Of a stretch of 64,000 nt of DNA, positions 49,006 through 59,824 are shown piece by piece. The translations under genes were made by a program, and so were the position numbers. The notes below the pieces were generated by a model. That model made no database searches and was not told where the DNA came from. It saw only the letters and a list, made by a program, of their open reading frames with translations. Position 1 is the stretch's first letter; the number at the start of each line of letters is the position of its first letter. Source of the DNA: Aquilaria yunnanensis (taxonomy: Eukaryota; Streptophyta; Magnoliopsida; Malvales; Thymelaeaceae); assembly GCA_039654915.1 (NCBI GenBank), contig CM077594.1:110808893-110872892 (forward strand). The letters run 5' to 3'.

Positions 49006-50582
49006 TTTTTTATGTTGTTTTTCACTTTGAGGCAAACATTAAATCTCTTGAGTATCAAAAAAGAAAGGTGAATATTAAATACTTATAAAATTGAATTAAA
49101 GTAAAGTTTGTTTTTAGATTATTAATAATGTCTTAATTAAAATTTTTTTATTTCTATATATAATACTCTTTTTATCACGAAAAGGATGCAACATATTCTA
49201 TTTTGAATCATCCCAAAACTCTATAATATTTTCATACTTAGGAAATTATTTTACCATATTACCTTTTAATCTATCCTTTTTATATACACTCTTTCCGTCT
49301 TTCTTAATTTACATGTAAAAAGTGAAAACAAAATAAAAAGTTTTCCCTCTTTCTTAATCTTTTATCAAACCAAACGTTTCATCCAAACTCGGAGCGGGGA
49401 AGTATTTACTAAAACATCATACTTTAAGGATTCTAAAAAAAGTATTTTAAAATATATATTTTATAAATATCATATTTTTATTAATTTGAAATTTTTAGAA
49501 TTTGTAAGTTAACAAATTAATGTAAGTTAATTCATGTTAAAAAAACATTATCAAATTTTATTATGCATATTTAGTGTTCCCTCAGGCTTTTCTATTTTGG
49601 CCCATATAAAAATCTTAATTATTAAAATTTAACTTTTAAATTTTAGTAACTTAATTCAAAATTTTAAAATCATTTTTATAATTTTAGGAAAAATATAAAA
49701 AAATAAAATGAAGGTTTTTGTTTGTAAAAGTAAAAGTGCCAAATCTTACTTTATTAAAAAATTAAGCTCTATATCGAAATTTTAATGTGAAAGTTGAAAA
49801 ATACAATACGGTAAACTAATTATTAAAAAAAATGATAAATCTGAAAATGTTGCGAGGAGTTTGAAATGGAAAAAAATAGTATATGTTTTTTAGATAAAGA
49901 AGGTACTAAATTTTAATAACCAACATTGGTTTTAGATAAAAAAAAAAATTAAAAATGAAAATAATAATTTTTAAATCATAAATGAACTAGGTTAAAATGT
50001 TTTGAAATTAATTGAAGCATAATTTGAGTTTTGCTACACGTTCTTTCTTTATTCTGGTAATAATAATAAATTGTTGATATTTTGGTGAAAAATAATTAAA
50101 GACAAAGATTTTTTTTTTTATTTCAATAAAGTCTAATGTGTTATTTTGTTTGCAAGAACAGTTTTATAGTGAAGTTGGAAGAGCATAAACATATTAACTA
50201 CAAGATGATTTTCATTTTGAATTATTAAGAAATTTGGTTTTATCGTGTGGGAACCAAAAAACAAATAAAAAAGGCTCGAGTTCTGTATATGTTGATTTCG
50301 CTTCAACTAGTCTCCCGAAATCAAAATTAACCCCGACCGAGAAGCAGGTGTAACGCCAGAAAAGACTGAAGAAAAAGGAGCAGGTCTTCATCTAAGAGCG
50401 GAGCACCAGGTGTGTCTCTACTTCGTTCCAAATGGAACGTCACCTGCCACCCCACAAAACAAAACCAGCTCCTTCAAATCTGGGCTGATGCTGCCTGAAC
50501 CTTATCTTCATCAATATCGGTCGACTCGAGGTTTCTGACTCTTAATTTCCTCTTTCTTCTTCTCCGTCAACTGTTCCTCTTC
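49006..50582. other. AT-rich intergenic DNA, becoming gene-like after ~50,280
   Basis: From 49,006 to about 50,270 nothing but AT-rich sequence is visible. From about 50,280 to 50,582 the composition rises, and the stretch ends in a TTCTTCTCCGTC leader before the ATG of the kinase pseudogene, so this last part is probably its former promoter and 5'UTR. Confidence 0.4.
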
Positions 50583-52130
50583 ATGGCGACGGCAGCACAA
50601 GAAGGTGAACGACAACTCCTTTCCACCAAAGTTGAGGTCTGCTGAATTTCTACTTGGATCTGTTTTAATTCTTCGTACTATGTAAAATGACTATTTTTCC
50701 AACTCTAGAACCCATGGTCTTGTGGTTGAGAATTAGGTATAGTATAATGATTAAAATGAAATTATGAGAGGTCAAGTGAGGCCACAGTTAGAATCATTAA
50801 CCACTAACCTAAGATTGGCTTGTTTAATACAAACAGAATTCGCAACATTCAAGGTTCAATCCCTCACCCTCCCTTGCCCTCCCTAGCTCCCTCCCCTGCC
50901 AAAAAGAAAAGTCAAATACGCACCAAGCAGAAAGTGTGGCAGTTCACAAGTTCATTAATTTGTTAGTTTAGTATTTTCCGAAGATGAAGTTACTTCTCTA
51001 TTTATTTCGATTAAAACAATGTCAGGGAATGTTTGTTTGTTTTTTGATTGGCAGGATTCAGAGGTCTCGGAGGAATCCAGAATAATATACGTTCTAGGTA
51101 GGTACTTAGTTTGAAGCCTTTCCCATGTTCATGGCCACCCGCACCGAGTACCGAGTACAGGCTAAGCGAAAAATTAAAATCTGAAACGGTTTTCAGAAGA
51201 AAAAGAAGTGATTTCTATTTTCCTGATGGGAATGGAACTTTCTATGTAGCCACTATTCTGGTTCTGCAATTTGAATGAGCGTAACAACACTCGAACAGGT
51301 GGACCAGGCAGTGTGAGGGGCACACAGTGCTCAAAATTGCAGAGGAGCCTTGTGTTTGCCACCTGAATGTGGGTGAACTTCTCCAAGCAGAAATTGAGCG
51401 TGGGTCCGAACATGGCTACTTAACATTAAGTTCAACATGTGGTCTGGATATTTGGTTTTGTTTTCCTCTTCCTGCTTTGGTTGCTCCCAGGGTAGTAAAC
51501 TTGTTTGGATGGGAGCAGGAAATTGATCCGAGAGGGCAAGAAGGTAGGAAAGATTCCGCCGTCTGAGATCCTGGCGAAGCTTCTGCAGCAAGCAATGCAG
51601 GGTAGCAGGAACAACAAGTTCCCTATTGATGGCTTCCGTCTGCAGAATGAAGAGAATTGTGTTGTAGCTGAGGAGATTGTAAGCAAAAGTAAAGTGACAT
51701 TTATTTTCTTAGATTGAATAAATGTTGCTCGAAGTTTATTCCAAAACAATGGTACGTTTCTGCAGTTGAAGATTGCTCGGAAGAGGAAATGACGAGGCCC
51801 ATTTTGAGTAGACAGCCACAGGTATACAATCAAATCTGTTTCTTTCTCTGCAACTGCAAGCACATTGGAGTGGTACAAACGGAGTTCTCTGGGTGGTTAC
51901 CTTGGGGAAGAGTCAAGGTTTACAAACAATGGACGTTACCAGTAATTGGGCACTATAATGCAACTGGGGAAGTTAGGAGGAAGGTACAAATTAATGCCGT
52001 ACGTGTAGCCTAAGCCGACCCCATTACCGGTCCAGGCAGCCCCTTACCAGTAGCGTTGTTGTTGCTGGTGCGTGCAAGATTGATGGTGAGAAACCTGTTG
52101 ACCAAGTATTTGTGTCCCTGCTGAGGTACA
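50583..52130 (+). pseudogene. UMP-CMP kinase/adenylate kinase-family pseudogene (intron-containing)
   Basis: Exon 1 is 50583-50636 (MATAAQEGERQLLSTKVE). Exon 2 is 51055-51097 (DSEVSEESRIIYVLG). Exon 3 starts at 51299. The nucleoside monophosphate kinase P-loop GGPGSGKGTQC is here GGPGSVRGTQC, so the catalytic lysine is lost. A 1-nt deletion after TGCTCAAAA then shifts the frame before IAEE and HLNVGELLQAEIERGSEHG. Later family blocks survive as REGKKVGKIPPSE, AKLLQQAMQ, NKFPIDGF (followed by an insertion that removes the PR of DGFPRNEEN), VEDCSEEEM, VYKQWTLPVIGHYNATGEV and KIDGEKPVDQVF. These lie in more than one frame with stops between. Retained introns show it decayed from a normal gene copy, not from a retrocopy. 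UMP-CMP kinases phosphorylate UMP and CMP with ATP; this copy cannot. Confidence 0.75.
50735..50910 (+). repeat. Possible tRNA-derived SINE in intron 1 of the kinase pseudogene
   Basis: GTATAGTATAATGATTAAAA (A-box-like) and AAGGTTCAATCCCTCACCC (B-box-like) lie in order, followed by a CT-rich stretch, matching the layout at 27185-27295. The spacing between boxes is unusually long here, so an insertion or coincidence is possible. Confidence 0.3.
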
Positions 52131-52139
52131 TCTTGATCT

Positions 52140-52470
52140 GGTACAAGATGAAGAGCAGAGCATGACATGATTCAGCTACCTTACTGATTGGTTAACTTGT
52201 ATGTTTCTCGTTCCTGCAAATGGAAGCATATCTGCACATTCTCGTCCACCCGCCCCCGTTTGACAACCGCATAATTGAAATAAGTAAGTAGTACTTATTT
52301 ATAAACAGTTCATTTTCACTCAACACAACTTCAAGGGTCAGTCAGTCGGCTTCTTAGTCTGATTGTTTGATCCACCTGAGCCCGGCCCACCAAGCAAATC
52401 GTAGGAAGCCGGGGGTCCAATTGAACTTTGCCGCCACCATGAGCACCTCCATCCTCCAATCTCGACAAGC
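52140..52470. other. Downstream flank of the kinase pseudogene, no gene recognised
   Basis: The base composition is moderate. No coding region can be assigned. Confidence 0.35.
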
Positions 52471-52626
52471 ATGCCGATGAACATCTACAAGGGCTCAGGT
52501 TTTCACTTTTCTGTCTTTTTCCAGCTGTGGATAACAACTGGGGGCATGGCAGCCCGTAATTTCGCCAACTTGGGAGGCGCTTTCTTGTACGGCCTTGTGG
52601 ATGGCATAATTACTCGGACAAATTAG
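52471..52626 (+). CDS. Small 51-codon reading frame of unknown function
   Basis: An ATG at 52471 opens 51 codons to a TAG at 52624-52626. The second half reads LWITTGGMAARNFANLGGAF and then LYGLVDGIITRTN, which is unusually protein-like for this region (Gly/Ala-rich, one weakly hydrophobic stretch). A TTTTTCCAG just before the CTGTGG codon could instead be a splice acceptor, making this the last exon of something larger. I do not recognise a family. It may be a relic. Confidence 0.25.
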   Translation: MPMNIYKGSGFHFSVFFQLWITTGGMAARNFANLGGAFLYGLVDGIITRTN

Positions 52627-52772
52627 TTGAGGAGAGGAGAGCACCAGAAAGAAAGGGCTTAGAGGAGTTCTCTTCAATTTCAGTTAGTTAGTTCGGTCGA
52701 GAGTGGATGGCCTAGCCAAAAGTAAATTAAGGATTGAAATCTATGCATGCAAATAGGTTATCCTTAACCTTA

Positions 52773-53016
52773 TACTTTGTTTGGATAATTCATAGGGAAT
52801 GAGAGGGTAGTGTGAAGCGTGAAATCAAAAGGGAGTCCATCATTCCTCTCAATCTAAGGATTCTCTCAATTTCAGACAATTATAAAAATGAACATAATGA
52901 AACATGTGCAAAGATGAGGATAATTTCTCTTCTTTCCTTTCAGTTTTTTATCTAACCAAACAATAGATGGAAGATAATTTTCCTCCCTCCACCTTCCCCT
53001 CAATTCAAATAGATTG
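52773..53016. mobile_element. Tourist-like MITE (copy 2 of a two-copy family)
   Basis: It is flanked by TTA (52770-52772 and 53017-53019). The left end TACTTTGTTTGGATAATT pairs with the right end, reading CAATCTATTTGAATTGA on the minus strand. The interior shares GGATAATT, ATCTAACCAAACAA and CCTCCCTCCACCTTCCCCTC-type blocks with the copy at 57862-58121. Length about 244 bp. Confidence 0.55.
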
Positions 53017-53019
53017 TTA

Positions 53020-54400
53020 AGGTAATTATAGCTCTCAAGGAGTATCCACTTGTTTTCTATATATGTCATCACCCATCATATTCTTGGTTTAATCTTTTAA
53101 GAGGATTTACGCCTTCAATTTTCTCAATATATATATATATTTACGCCTTTAATATTTTCCTCCTTCTTTACTTTGAAGAATCAAGTTCGGGAATGCTTGA
53201 CTTGCTTAAGACTGTCTTATTGGCATGATTATCATAATTTTTTGTGATAGGAAATAATTCAAATTTTAACTTATTCAAAAAATTTATTTGTTTTTGAGCC
53301 AGCTCCTTGCTATGAGATGCACAGACTAATTAGTTTATATATTTCTATGTATATTATACTCATGTTAGAGAAATAATTAATCTTTTTATAAAGTCTCATG
53401 CCTTCCGGAGTAAAAAAGAATAAAGCATAAAAATAAATATTTTTTAAGAAAAACTGCTTTCCTAATCTCTTTGAAGTATCGCCAGTGTATAACGTATACA
53501 ATTTTCAACATAACTAATTTTAAAAAATATTATGGAGAATGTATCTCATTTGCAGCATAGATGAACTTTTATATATGAAATTGACTTATTCTCAAAGGGT
53601 AAAAATCAAAATGAAGCCCTTAACTTTATTTGCGCATTGATTTAAGGCTCAAGGAGATATAAAATAATGCGAGAAGTAACGAAATAAATGCTCACAACTC
53701 TTGTCTAGATTTCTCTCATGTCCATACTTTCGGTGCTATGATCTCAGCTGCCCGATCGATAATAACAGTACTTGGATTTAATTAATTTAATAAGTTAACA
53801 AATAAATCTGTTGGTGTACGTACGTTCAACGCTGGATCCGCCTCCCCTCCTTCGAACCAGAGCACAAGGCCTGCCAAGTGCCAGTCCCAAATGCTCCATC
53901 ATCATCATTATTATTATTATTATTATTATTATTGAAAATGCTCCATTATTATTAACCTACTTCACAATTATCTTTCTTCTCTTTTTCTTTTTTTCCCCCT
54001 TGGTATAACGACTGTGAATTGAAATGGGTTTTAAAAAGTATTGACTTTTTTTTCACTTGGATCAATAAAAACCGCAACTTTTAGTCTGCCCTTGGAAGGA
54101 CCGTCCCGACCATTAACTAATTAAGTATGCTCGAATTCCATCTTAATTTATAATAATTAGTTTAATTATTGGAATATCCTACTATACTTACGCTCAAGTA
54201 CCGGTAGGACATGCCACCGATCGACTTATTAAGCTGGATGTTTTCAAGATACTTGCGAATTGCTACCTATTGATTGGTAATAATTAAGAGACTATTGCTA
54301 AAGGGATCAACTAATTTGATGAGCAGATCTGGGCCTTCACTAGCCTAGCCAAGTGAACTACAAATCGTGGTGAGTTGATGCGAGCATATACTACGCTATA
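53020..54400. repeat. AT-rich intergenic DNA with an (ATT)n microsatellite
   Basis: A compound (ATC)n(ATT)n tract lies at about 53898-53934. Nothing else in this stretch supports a gene. Confidence 0.6.
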
Positions 54401-55445
54401 TGTATGTATGAACATATACTACCCTTCATTATGTATTTTTTTTATCAGCTTGTATATGTTTTATTATTGAATATGTTATTTTATAAATACTGTGCTTTCT
54501 TTTTATACATTATCATTTATTCTTTTTGAGTTCCTATATGTTTTCATTGACATCTAGTCGGTTCTCATCTTATTCATTATTCTATTTGTTTAAAAAGAAC
54601 ACATATTTAGTAGAAAAAGACATATCCAATGTTCTATTTGTTTTTAAACTACCAATTCTCATGCTATTTTGTTTATGTTATTTTTTGTTCCTATATATTC
54701 TTTTATTTTTGTTCTTTTTTAGTTCATATATGTTCTTTTATGCATTGTTGTTTGTTTTTTTTTATAAATGTATTCGTTTTTAGTTCCTATATGGTCTTTT
54801 ATAAATTGATATTTATTCTTTTATAAATCTGTTTATTTGCAGTTCCTATATATTTTTTTTATACATTATTGTTTGTTCTTTTTATAAATATATTTTTTTT
54901 CAGTTTCTATATATTCTTTTATTTATATTCATTTTCAGTTCTTATATGTTCTTTTACTATTAATTTTTTATTTCTTTGACTCAACTAGATGTTTGTTATT
55001 TTATGAGTTAACAAATTTGAAAAAAAAAATTGACGGAAAATGAACAAACCTGGAGACAAAACAGCAGAAAGAGTTAAATATAAAAAATAAGATGAAACAA
55101 TGAGAATGATAAAAGGACAAAAAAAAGGTTCAAAAAGAGAAAAAATAGGAAAATGAAAAAATAAAATTGGAAAAAAGTAACAAAAATAAATTAAAAAAAA
55201 AAAGAAAGCTAGAAAAGGCGAACTATGAAAGCTAGATCAGAATGAACTATAAAAGAAAAAGAGAATAATACATACAAAATGAAAAAGAAAAGATAAAAAT
55301 AAGAAAATAAAACTATTATAAAAAACAAAACAGTGAAACAAGAAACAAGAAACAAGAAAGGGAAACAAAAAGAAAACGAGGAAAAAAAACAGAACAGCGA
55401 AAAAAAAACAAAACAATGAAACAAGAAACAATAAATGAAAACGAA
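54400..55445. repeat. Strand-asymmetric low-complexity block
   Basis: About 54420-55000 is T-rich on the plus strand and built from imperfect repeats of a phrase like AGTTCCTATATGTTCTTTTAT(A)CATT-TTTGTTCTTTTTATAAAT. After about 55015 the plus strand switches to A/G-rich (GAAAAAG, AACAAGAAACAAGAAAC). Reading frames here are hydrophobic or Lys-rich artefacts of composition. Confidence 0.7.
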
Positions 55446-57858
55446 TCAAACTCACACCTCCAGAGCCCCTCCGAACACTTCAAACTTAAAGGAATATAAT
55501 ATTTAGACATGATAAAAATTAATATAACTATCATTGCATGTCCGAATAAATATTTATTACACACATAATTTATCTAGGTATGATTCTGAATTACTTTAGT
55601 TTAGCACTTGTGGATTAATATTTGGGGTTGCACCAGCAAGAGACAAATTAGGGAAATTAAGAAACAATATAATGAAACCAGTGGCTTTCAAGAAATTGGA
55701 TATGGCTGGGTGGCTCAGTGGTAGCGTCCGCAACCACAAGCTAACAAGTTGTTTGTCTTTATATATGAAATGAAAGTGAGCCTAGCACGTACTCAATTAA
55801 TTCACTTTGGAAAACAAGTGATGATTAAGACCTCTTTCTGGGTCTGGGCATGGCCCACAGCCTAGGATAGGCTTAGGGGCGTAGAAATACACACAAGATC
55901 TGATTGTTGGCATGATGCGGGTTTAAGAATTATTTCTTCAATCATTTTGGTTTTGAAAATCATCACCTCAATTCCTGTTTGCTGACTCCAATTCAATTCC
56001 CCCCATTACAATTAGTACTTGCTGCTTCCCCTTCCCATCACCATCACTTAGCTCTCGCTTTCGCTTACGCTCGCCTTCGGCCTTCCCTTCAAACTACTGT
56101 TCCCTTTCTCTTTTTTCTTTTCAATTCCCCCTTTTTCTTTTGGACCCTTTTGGACAAAAAATAAAACAAACAAAAAGAAAATCGGAGCCTTGCATGTATG
56201 CTTGATCATGTCCACGTCTAAAACCAAAAGAGAGTGTGCAAGCCCATGACAATTTGTTTAGTTGATCTTTGGTTGCTCATGGAAGGTTGTGATAAATATG
56301 CAATTAAAAGCTTTTGTTTGGAAATAATTTTTATGATTATCATTAAAATTTTAAATAATTTATTAACAATTAAATTGATATCGTTGAAGTTAAAAGTTAA
56401 AATCCATCCTTAAATGACTTCTCAAAAACTAGAATTATAATTGTTGCGCTAATGCCATATCTGCCCAACCAATGTTGCACTTTCAGGCGTTCACCCATTA
56501 ATTATATATGAAACTTTTCATTGTTGGCCCTAAACTACATGTAATGTTGTGATGATATTGTACATCTTCAATTAAAATTATTTTTTTATTGTATATATAT
56601 ATATATCACCCCATACATATGGCAGTGTGATGGAAATCAGTGCATGCAATAAGTGTGGGATCACCATAAAATTAAATCCAAATATATAAGAGCAAATTTA
56701 TGAATGATTACTCGAGTTCTAGCTAGGCAATGAAATCAATATGTTTTACTACTGAAAAAGTCGAGCATTAAGTTAATAGGTGTATCAAAAGCAACTCTTA
56801 CTACTCAAACGAGGTTAATTTTGGAGTAGTGATTTTACACCTTCACACTATTCTTCGTTTAAGCAAAAGAACAACACTGAGTAAATGCCTAATATTTCCG
56901 TACGTCTTCAATAAACGGGACAACATTAATCAATAATTGAGGATCGTATTGCAACATAATAATTCCTTCTGTAATCAATCGTGTAATGTTTCATAATTTC
57001 AGGATGGAATTGCAATATAGAGCAAAGTTCTGGGACTTCTAATGCTATTTGCTCTACTTTTTTGTTGAATTAGCCATGTGTGGACCACCATGGGGGCCTT
57101 GCTTCAGTAACAACTTGCAAATGAGAGGGCTAGCAGCAGCACTGCCTCTGAATCTAGTGTCCAAAGTGAAAAAGAGGAAAAGAAATAACCTTTCCCTATT
57201 GGATTATCCTCTTCCTCCGCTATTACACTATAACTTGTCTTGTGGGGTTTTTATTTTTTATTTTTTAAAAAATATAAAACACTTACAATAAACACATGTA
57301 TATTCTAAGGTTTTCTTTCTTTGGTAGGACCAAAAAAATATTAACAGATATTACATTGTCGTCTCAAACATTTTTTTTTTCTTGTCATATTCCTAGAAGG
57401 ACTGCTTGCACTGAGATATTTACAACCAGCTTTTTCTTTTTAAGGAAAAAAAAATGATAGTCTAGCTAGCCGCAGGCCCGCAACTAGCATTAATGAGGTT
57501 AAGAACCATAGCTACGTGTTTTATGTACAATAAGCTATGTATCTAATATGTAACTTAACAAAAGACTGACAGATAATAGAATATCGAAAAAAGAACAGAT
57601 AAGAGGGGTATTGTCAGATGGGTTAATTAAGAAGTATTTTATTAGCTAAATACTAGTAATTACTTTTTTTATTTTTCACATAGCTAGTTGACAGTTGCTA
57701 AGATTCTCCGTTCCTTCCTGGTTTTACCCTGCAGTGTGTCGGAGAAAGAAAAAAAGATAAGTACACAAAATAAACCGTAATTACGAAATTTCTCATATCC
57801 TTCGAGATGGAGGAGAAAAATGAACGAACTGCTCGAACTTGATTTAAGTTCACTTGAG
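55446..57858. other. Intergenic DNA; one possible tRNA-related fragment
   Basis: GGCTGGGTGGCTCAGTGGTAG at about 55704-55724 looks like a tRNA D-arm or Pol III A box, but no matching B box, acceptor stem or cloverleaf follows, so a SINE or tRNA fragment is the most that can be said. The rest shows no supported gene. Confidence 0.3.
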
Positions 57859-57861
57859 TTA

Positions 57862-58121
57862 AAGCTTGTTTGATTGGATAATTTATTAATGAAAGGAGAG
57901 GGGAGGGGGATAGAGAAAGGAGAGTGAAGTGTAAAAAAATAAAGGGTAGGTTATCATCCCTTTAATTTAATGGAATTAAAAAATTATACTTACAGAGGTA
58001 TGTGAAGCGATGAAAGTGGTCTCTCTCTCCTCCTTTCCTTCAATTTTTTATCTAACTAAACAAGGAAGAGAAGACAATTACCCCTCCCTTTCCCCTCATT
58101 TCCATCAATTCAAACAAGCTG
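57862..58121. mobile_element. Tourist-like MITE (copy 1 of a two-copy family)
   Basis: It is flanked by TTA at 57859-57861 and 58122-58124. The left end AAGCTTGTTTGATTGGATAA pairs with the right end, reading CAGCTTGTTTGAATTGATGG on the minus strand. The interior is G/A-rich then C/T-rich, so it can fold back. TTA duplications and size fit Tourist/PIF-Harbinger MITEs. Confidence 0.7.
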
Positions 58122-58389
58122 TTAATTTATACAAACAACTAGAGCTCAATTGGTTAAAAGCTCATTCTTGACTCATTTATATTGTTTTCAATCCAAACAT
58201 AAATAAAATATCAAGTCTGCTAGCTATTTTAAGTTGAGCATGATCAGCCTACTACTCGACTCAGCTCAGCTTGTTTCAGCCTTATTTCGAAAAGATGTAC
58301 TCCCTTTCAAATTTTAATATCATTTATGATAAAAGGTAGTAATTAATACATGATAATGCAACTAAGCCTAGATATACACAATTTAGACA

Positions 58390-59819
58390 ACGAGCTTCAA
58401 GCCTACTAAGTATACAACACTTTTGGCAGCTAAGGAACACCTTTGGGCTAAAAAATCTCACATTAAATGGTTAGCTTTTGGTGACCCCAATACCAAATTT
58501 TCAATCAAGTTACAAAATCAAGAGAGCATGCTCCTGCATCTCAGCTCTTCAGAACCAACCAGAACAGGGGATCTATTCTGAGCAGAAAATTCATAGACAA
58601 ATTCAATCCTCCTTTGTAACTCAATTCAACCCCAGCTAATCGGCTCCAAGTTCAAACACATCTGTGTGTGGCCATTACCAGAACTCTTACAACTTAATAT
58701 CAATCTTCCCTCATTCTTTTCTTCACTAATGATAAGATTAAAAAGACAGCCTTTCAACTAGGAAATTTCAAAACTCTGGGACCAGATAGGTTGCAACCAG
58801 TTTTTTTTAGGAAGTTTTGGGGCACTCTTGGTAAATCAGTCATTAAAGTTGCTTTGGCCTTCCTTAATGGTGGCTATATGTTATAAGAAACCAACTAAAC
58901 TTTTATCACCCTTATCCCTAAAACCAGAGAGGTTAAAACAATTAATGACCTTAAACCAATAAGCCTATGTTGTATAAAATTATTGCCAAAACCCTTATTA
59001 ACCACTTGAAACTGGTACTTGACCCTCTAGTGTCCCCTTTTCATAGTGCCTTTATACTAGGTAAATCAATCCAAGACAAAGTTATAATTGCCCATGAGAT
59101 TCTCTATAATTTCCAACAAGTAAATCTTTGAAGTGGTCAAAAAGCTTATAAGGTCATGTTGAAACTCGATATTCGCAAAGCTTACGATAAGCTTCAATGG
59201 TCTTTTATTCAGAAAAGTCCTCCACTCTATGGCCTTTCTAGAACAATTGATTCACCAAATCATACAATGTATTACCTCTATATCCTACTCAGTGCCGCTT
59301 AATGAGAGTACTATAGAATTGTTTAACTCATCAGCTGGCATTATGCAGGGAAATCCACTATCCCTATATATCTTTATTCTTTGTACTGAAGCCTTATCCA
59401 GTTATCTCTTAAAACTTCAACAGGAGAGGCATTTAATAGGATTAAAAGCTAGTAGAAGCGGCCTAATTATCAACCATTTATTTTTTGTTAATGACTGCTT
59501 GTTGTTTTTTTGTCCAACATCTACATCTCTTCATATGATTCAGGAGACTTTATATCTTTATTCTGAAGCTGTTGGTTAGGAGATAAAGTTTCAAAAGTCA
59601 GAATAGATATTTAGTGCCAATGTATGGATTAGTGTACAAGAAGAAACTCATAACCTCCTATCTTTTCAAATCAATGGAAGTATTTTAAACTATCTCGGAC
59701 TTCTTTTCTGCCAAGATTTAAGCAAAAAAGGCATCTTTCCAGTTTTTGGCAGATCAAATCAAATAGAGTTTAGAAAGCTAAAAGTTGAAACTTCTTAACC
59801 ATGCTGGTTGCTTAACCCT
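58390..59819 (+). pseudogene. LINE ORF2 relic, reverse transcriptase half
   Basis: Readable family blocks are WLAFGDPNTKF, LGPDRLQPVFFRKFW, TLIPKTREVKTINDLKPIS, LCCIKLL, the palm block SAGIMQGNPLS, YIFILCTEALSSYLL, and FVNDCLLFF where FADD(C)LLF is expected. The last block is followed by YSEAVG and IFPVF-FLADQIKS. The catalytic Asp pair is reduced (ADD to VND) and several stops and frame changes occur, so the copy is dead. An endonuclease domain upstream was not found. Either the copy is 5'-truncated, as is common for LINEs, or that part has decayed past recognition. Confidence 0.75.
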
Positions 59820-59824
59820 AATCT

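Noticed and set aside
52430..52480. GCCGCCACCATGAG resembling a perfect vertebrate Kozak start
   Set aside because: The frame it opens closes after 13 codons, and plants do not use that consensus strictly, so it is most likely chance.
55209..55564. Several Phe/Leu-rich minus-strand frames
   Set aside because: They are produced by the A/G-rich low-complexity tract on the plus strand.
55704..55775. Possible tRNA gene starting GGCTGGGTGGCTCAGTGGTAG
   Set aside because: There is no B box, anticodon arm or acceptor pairing, so at most a SINE or tRNA fragment.
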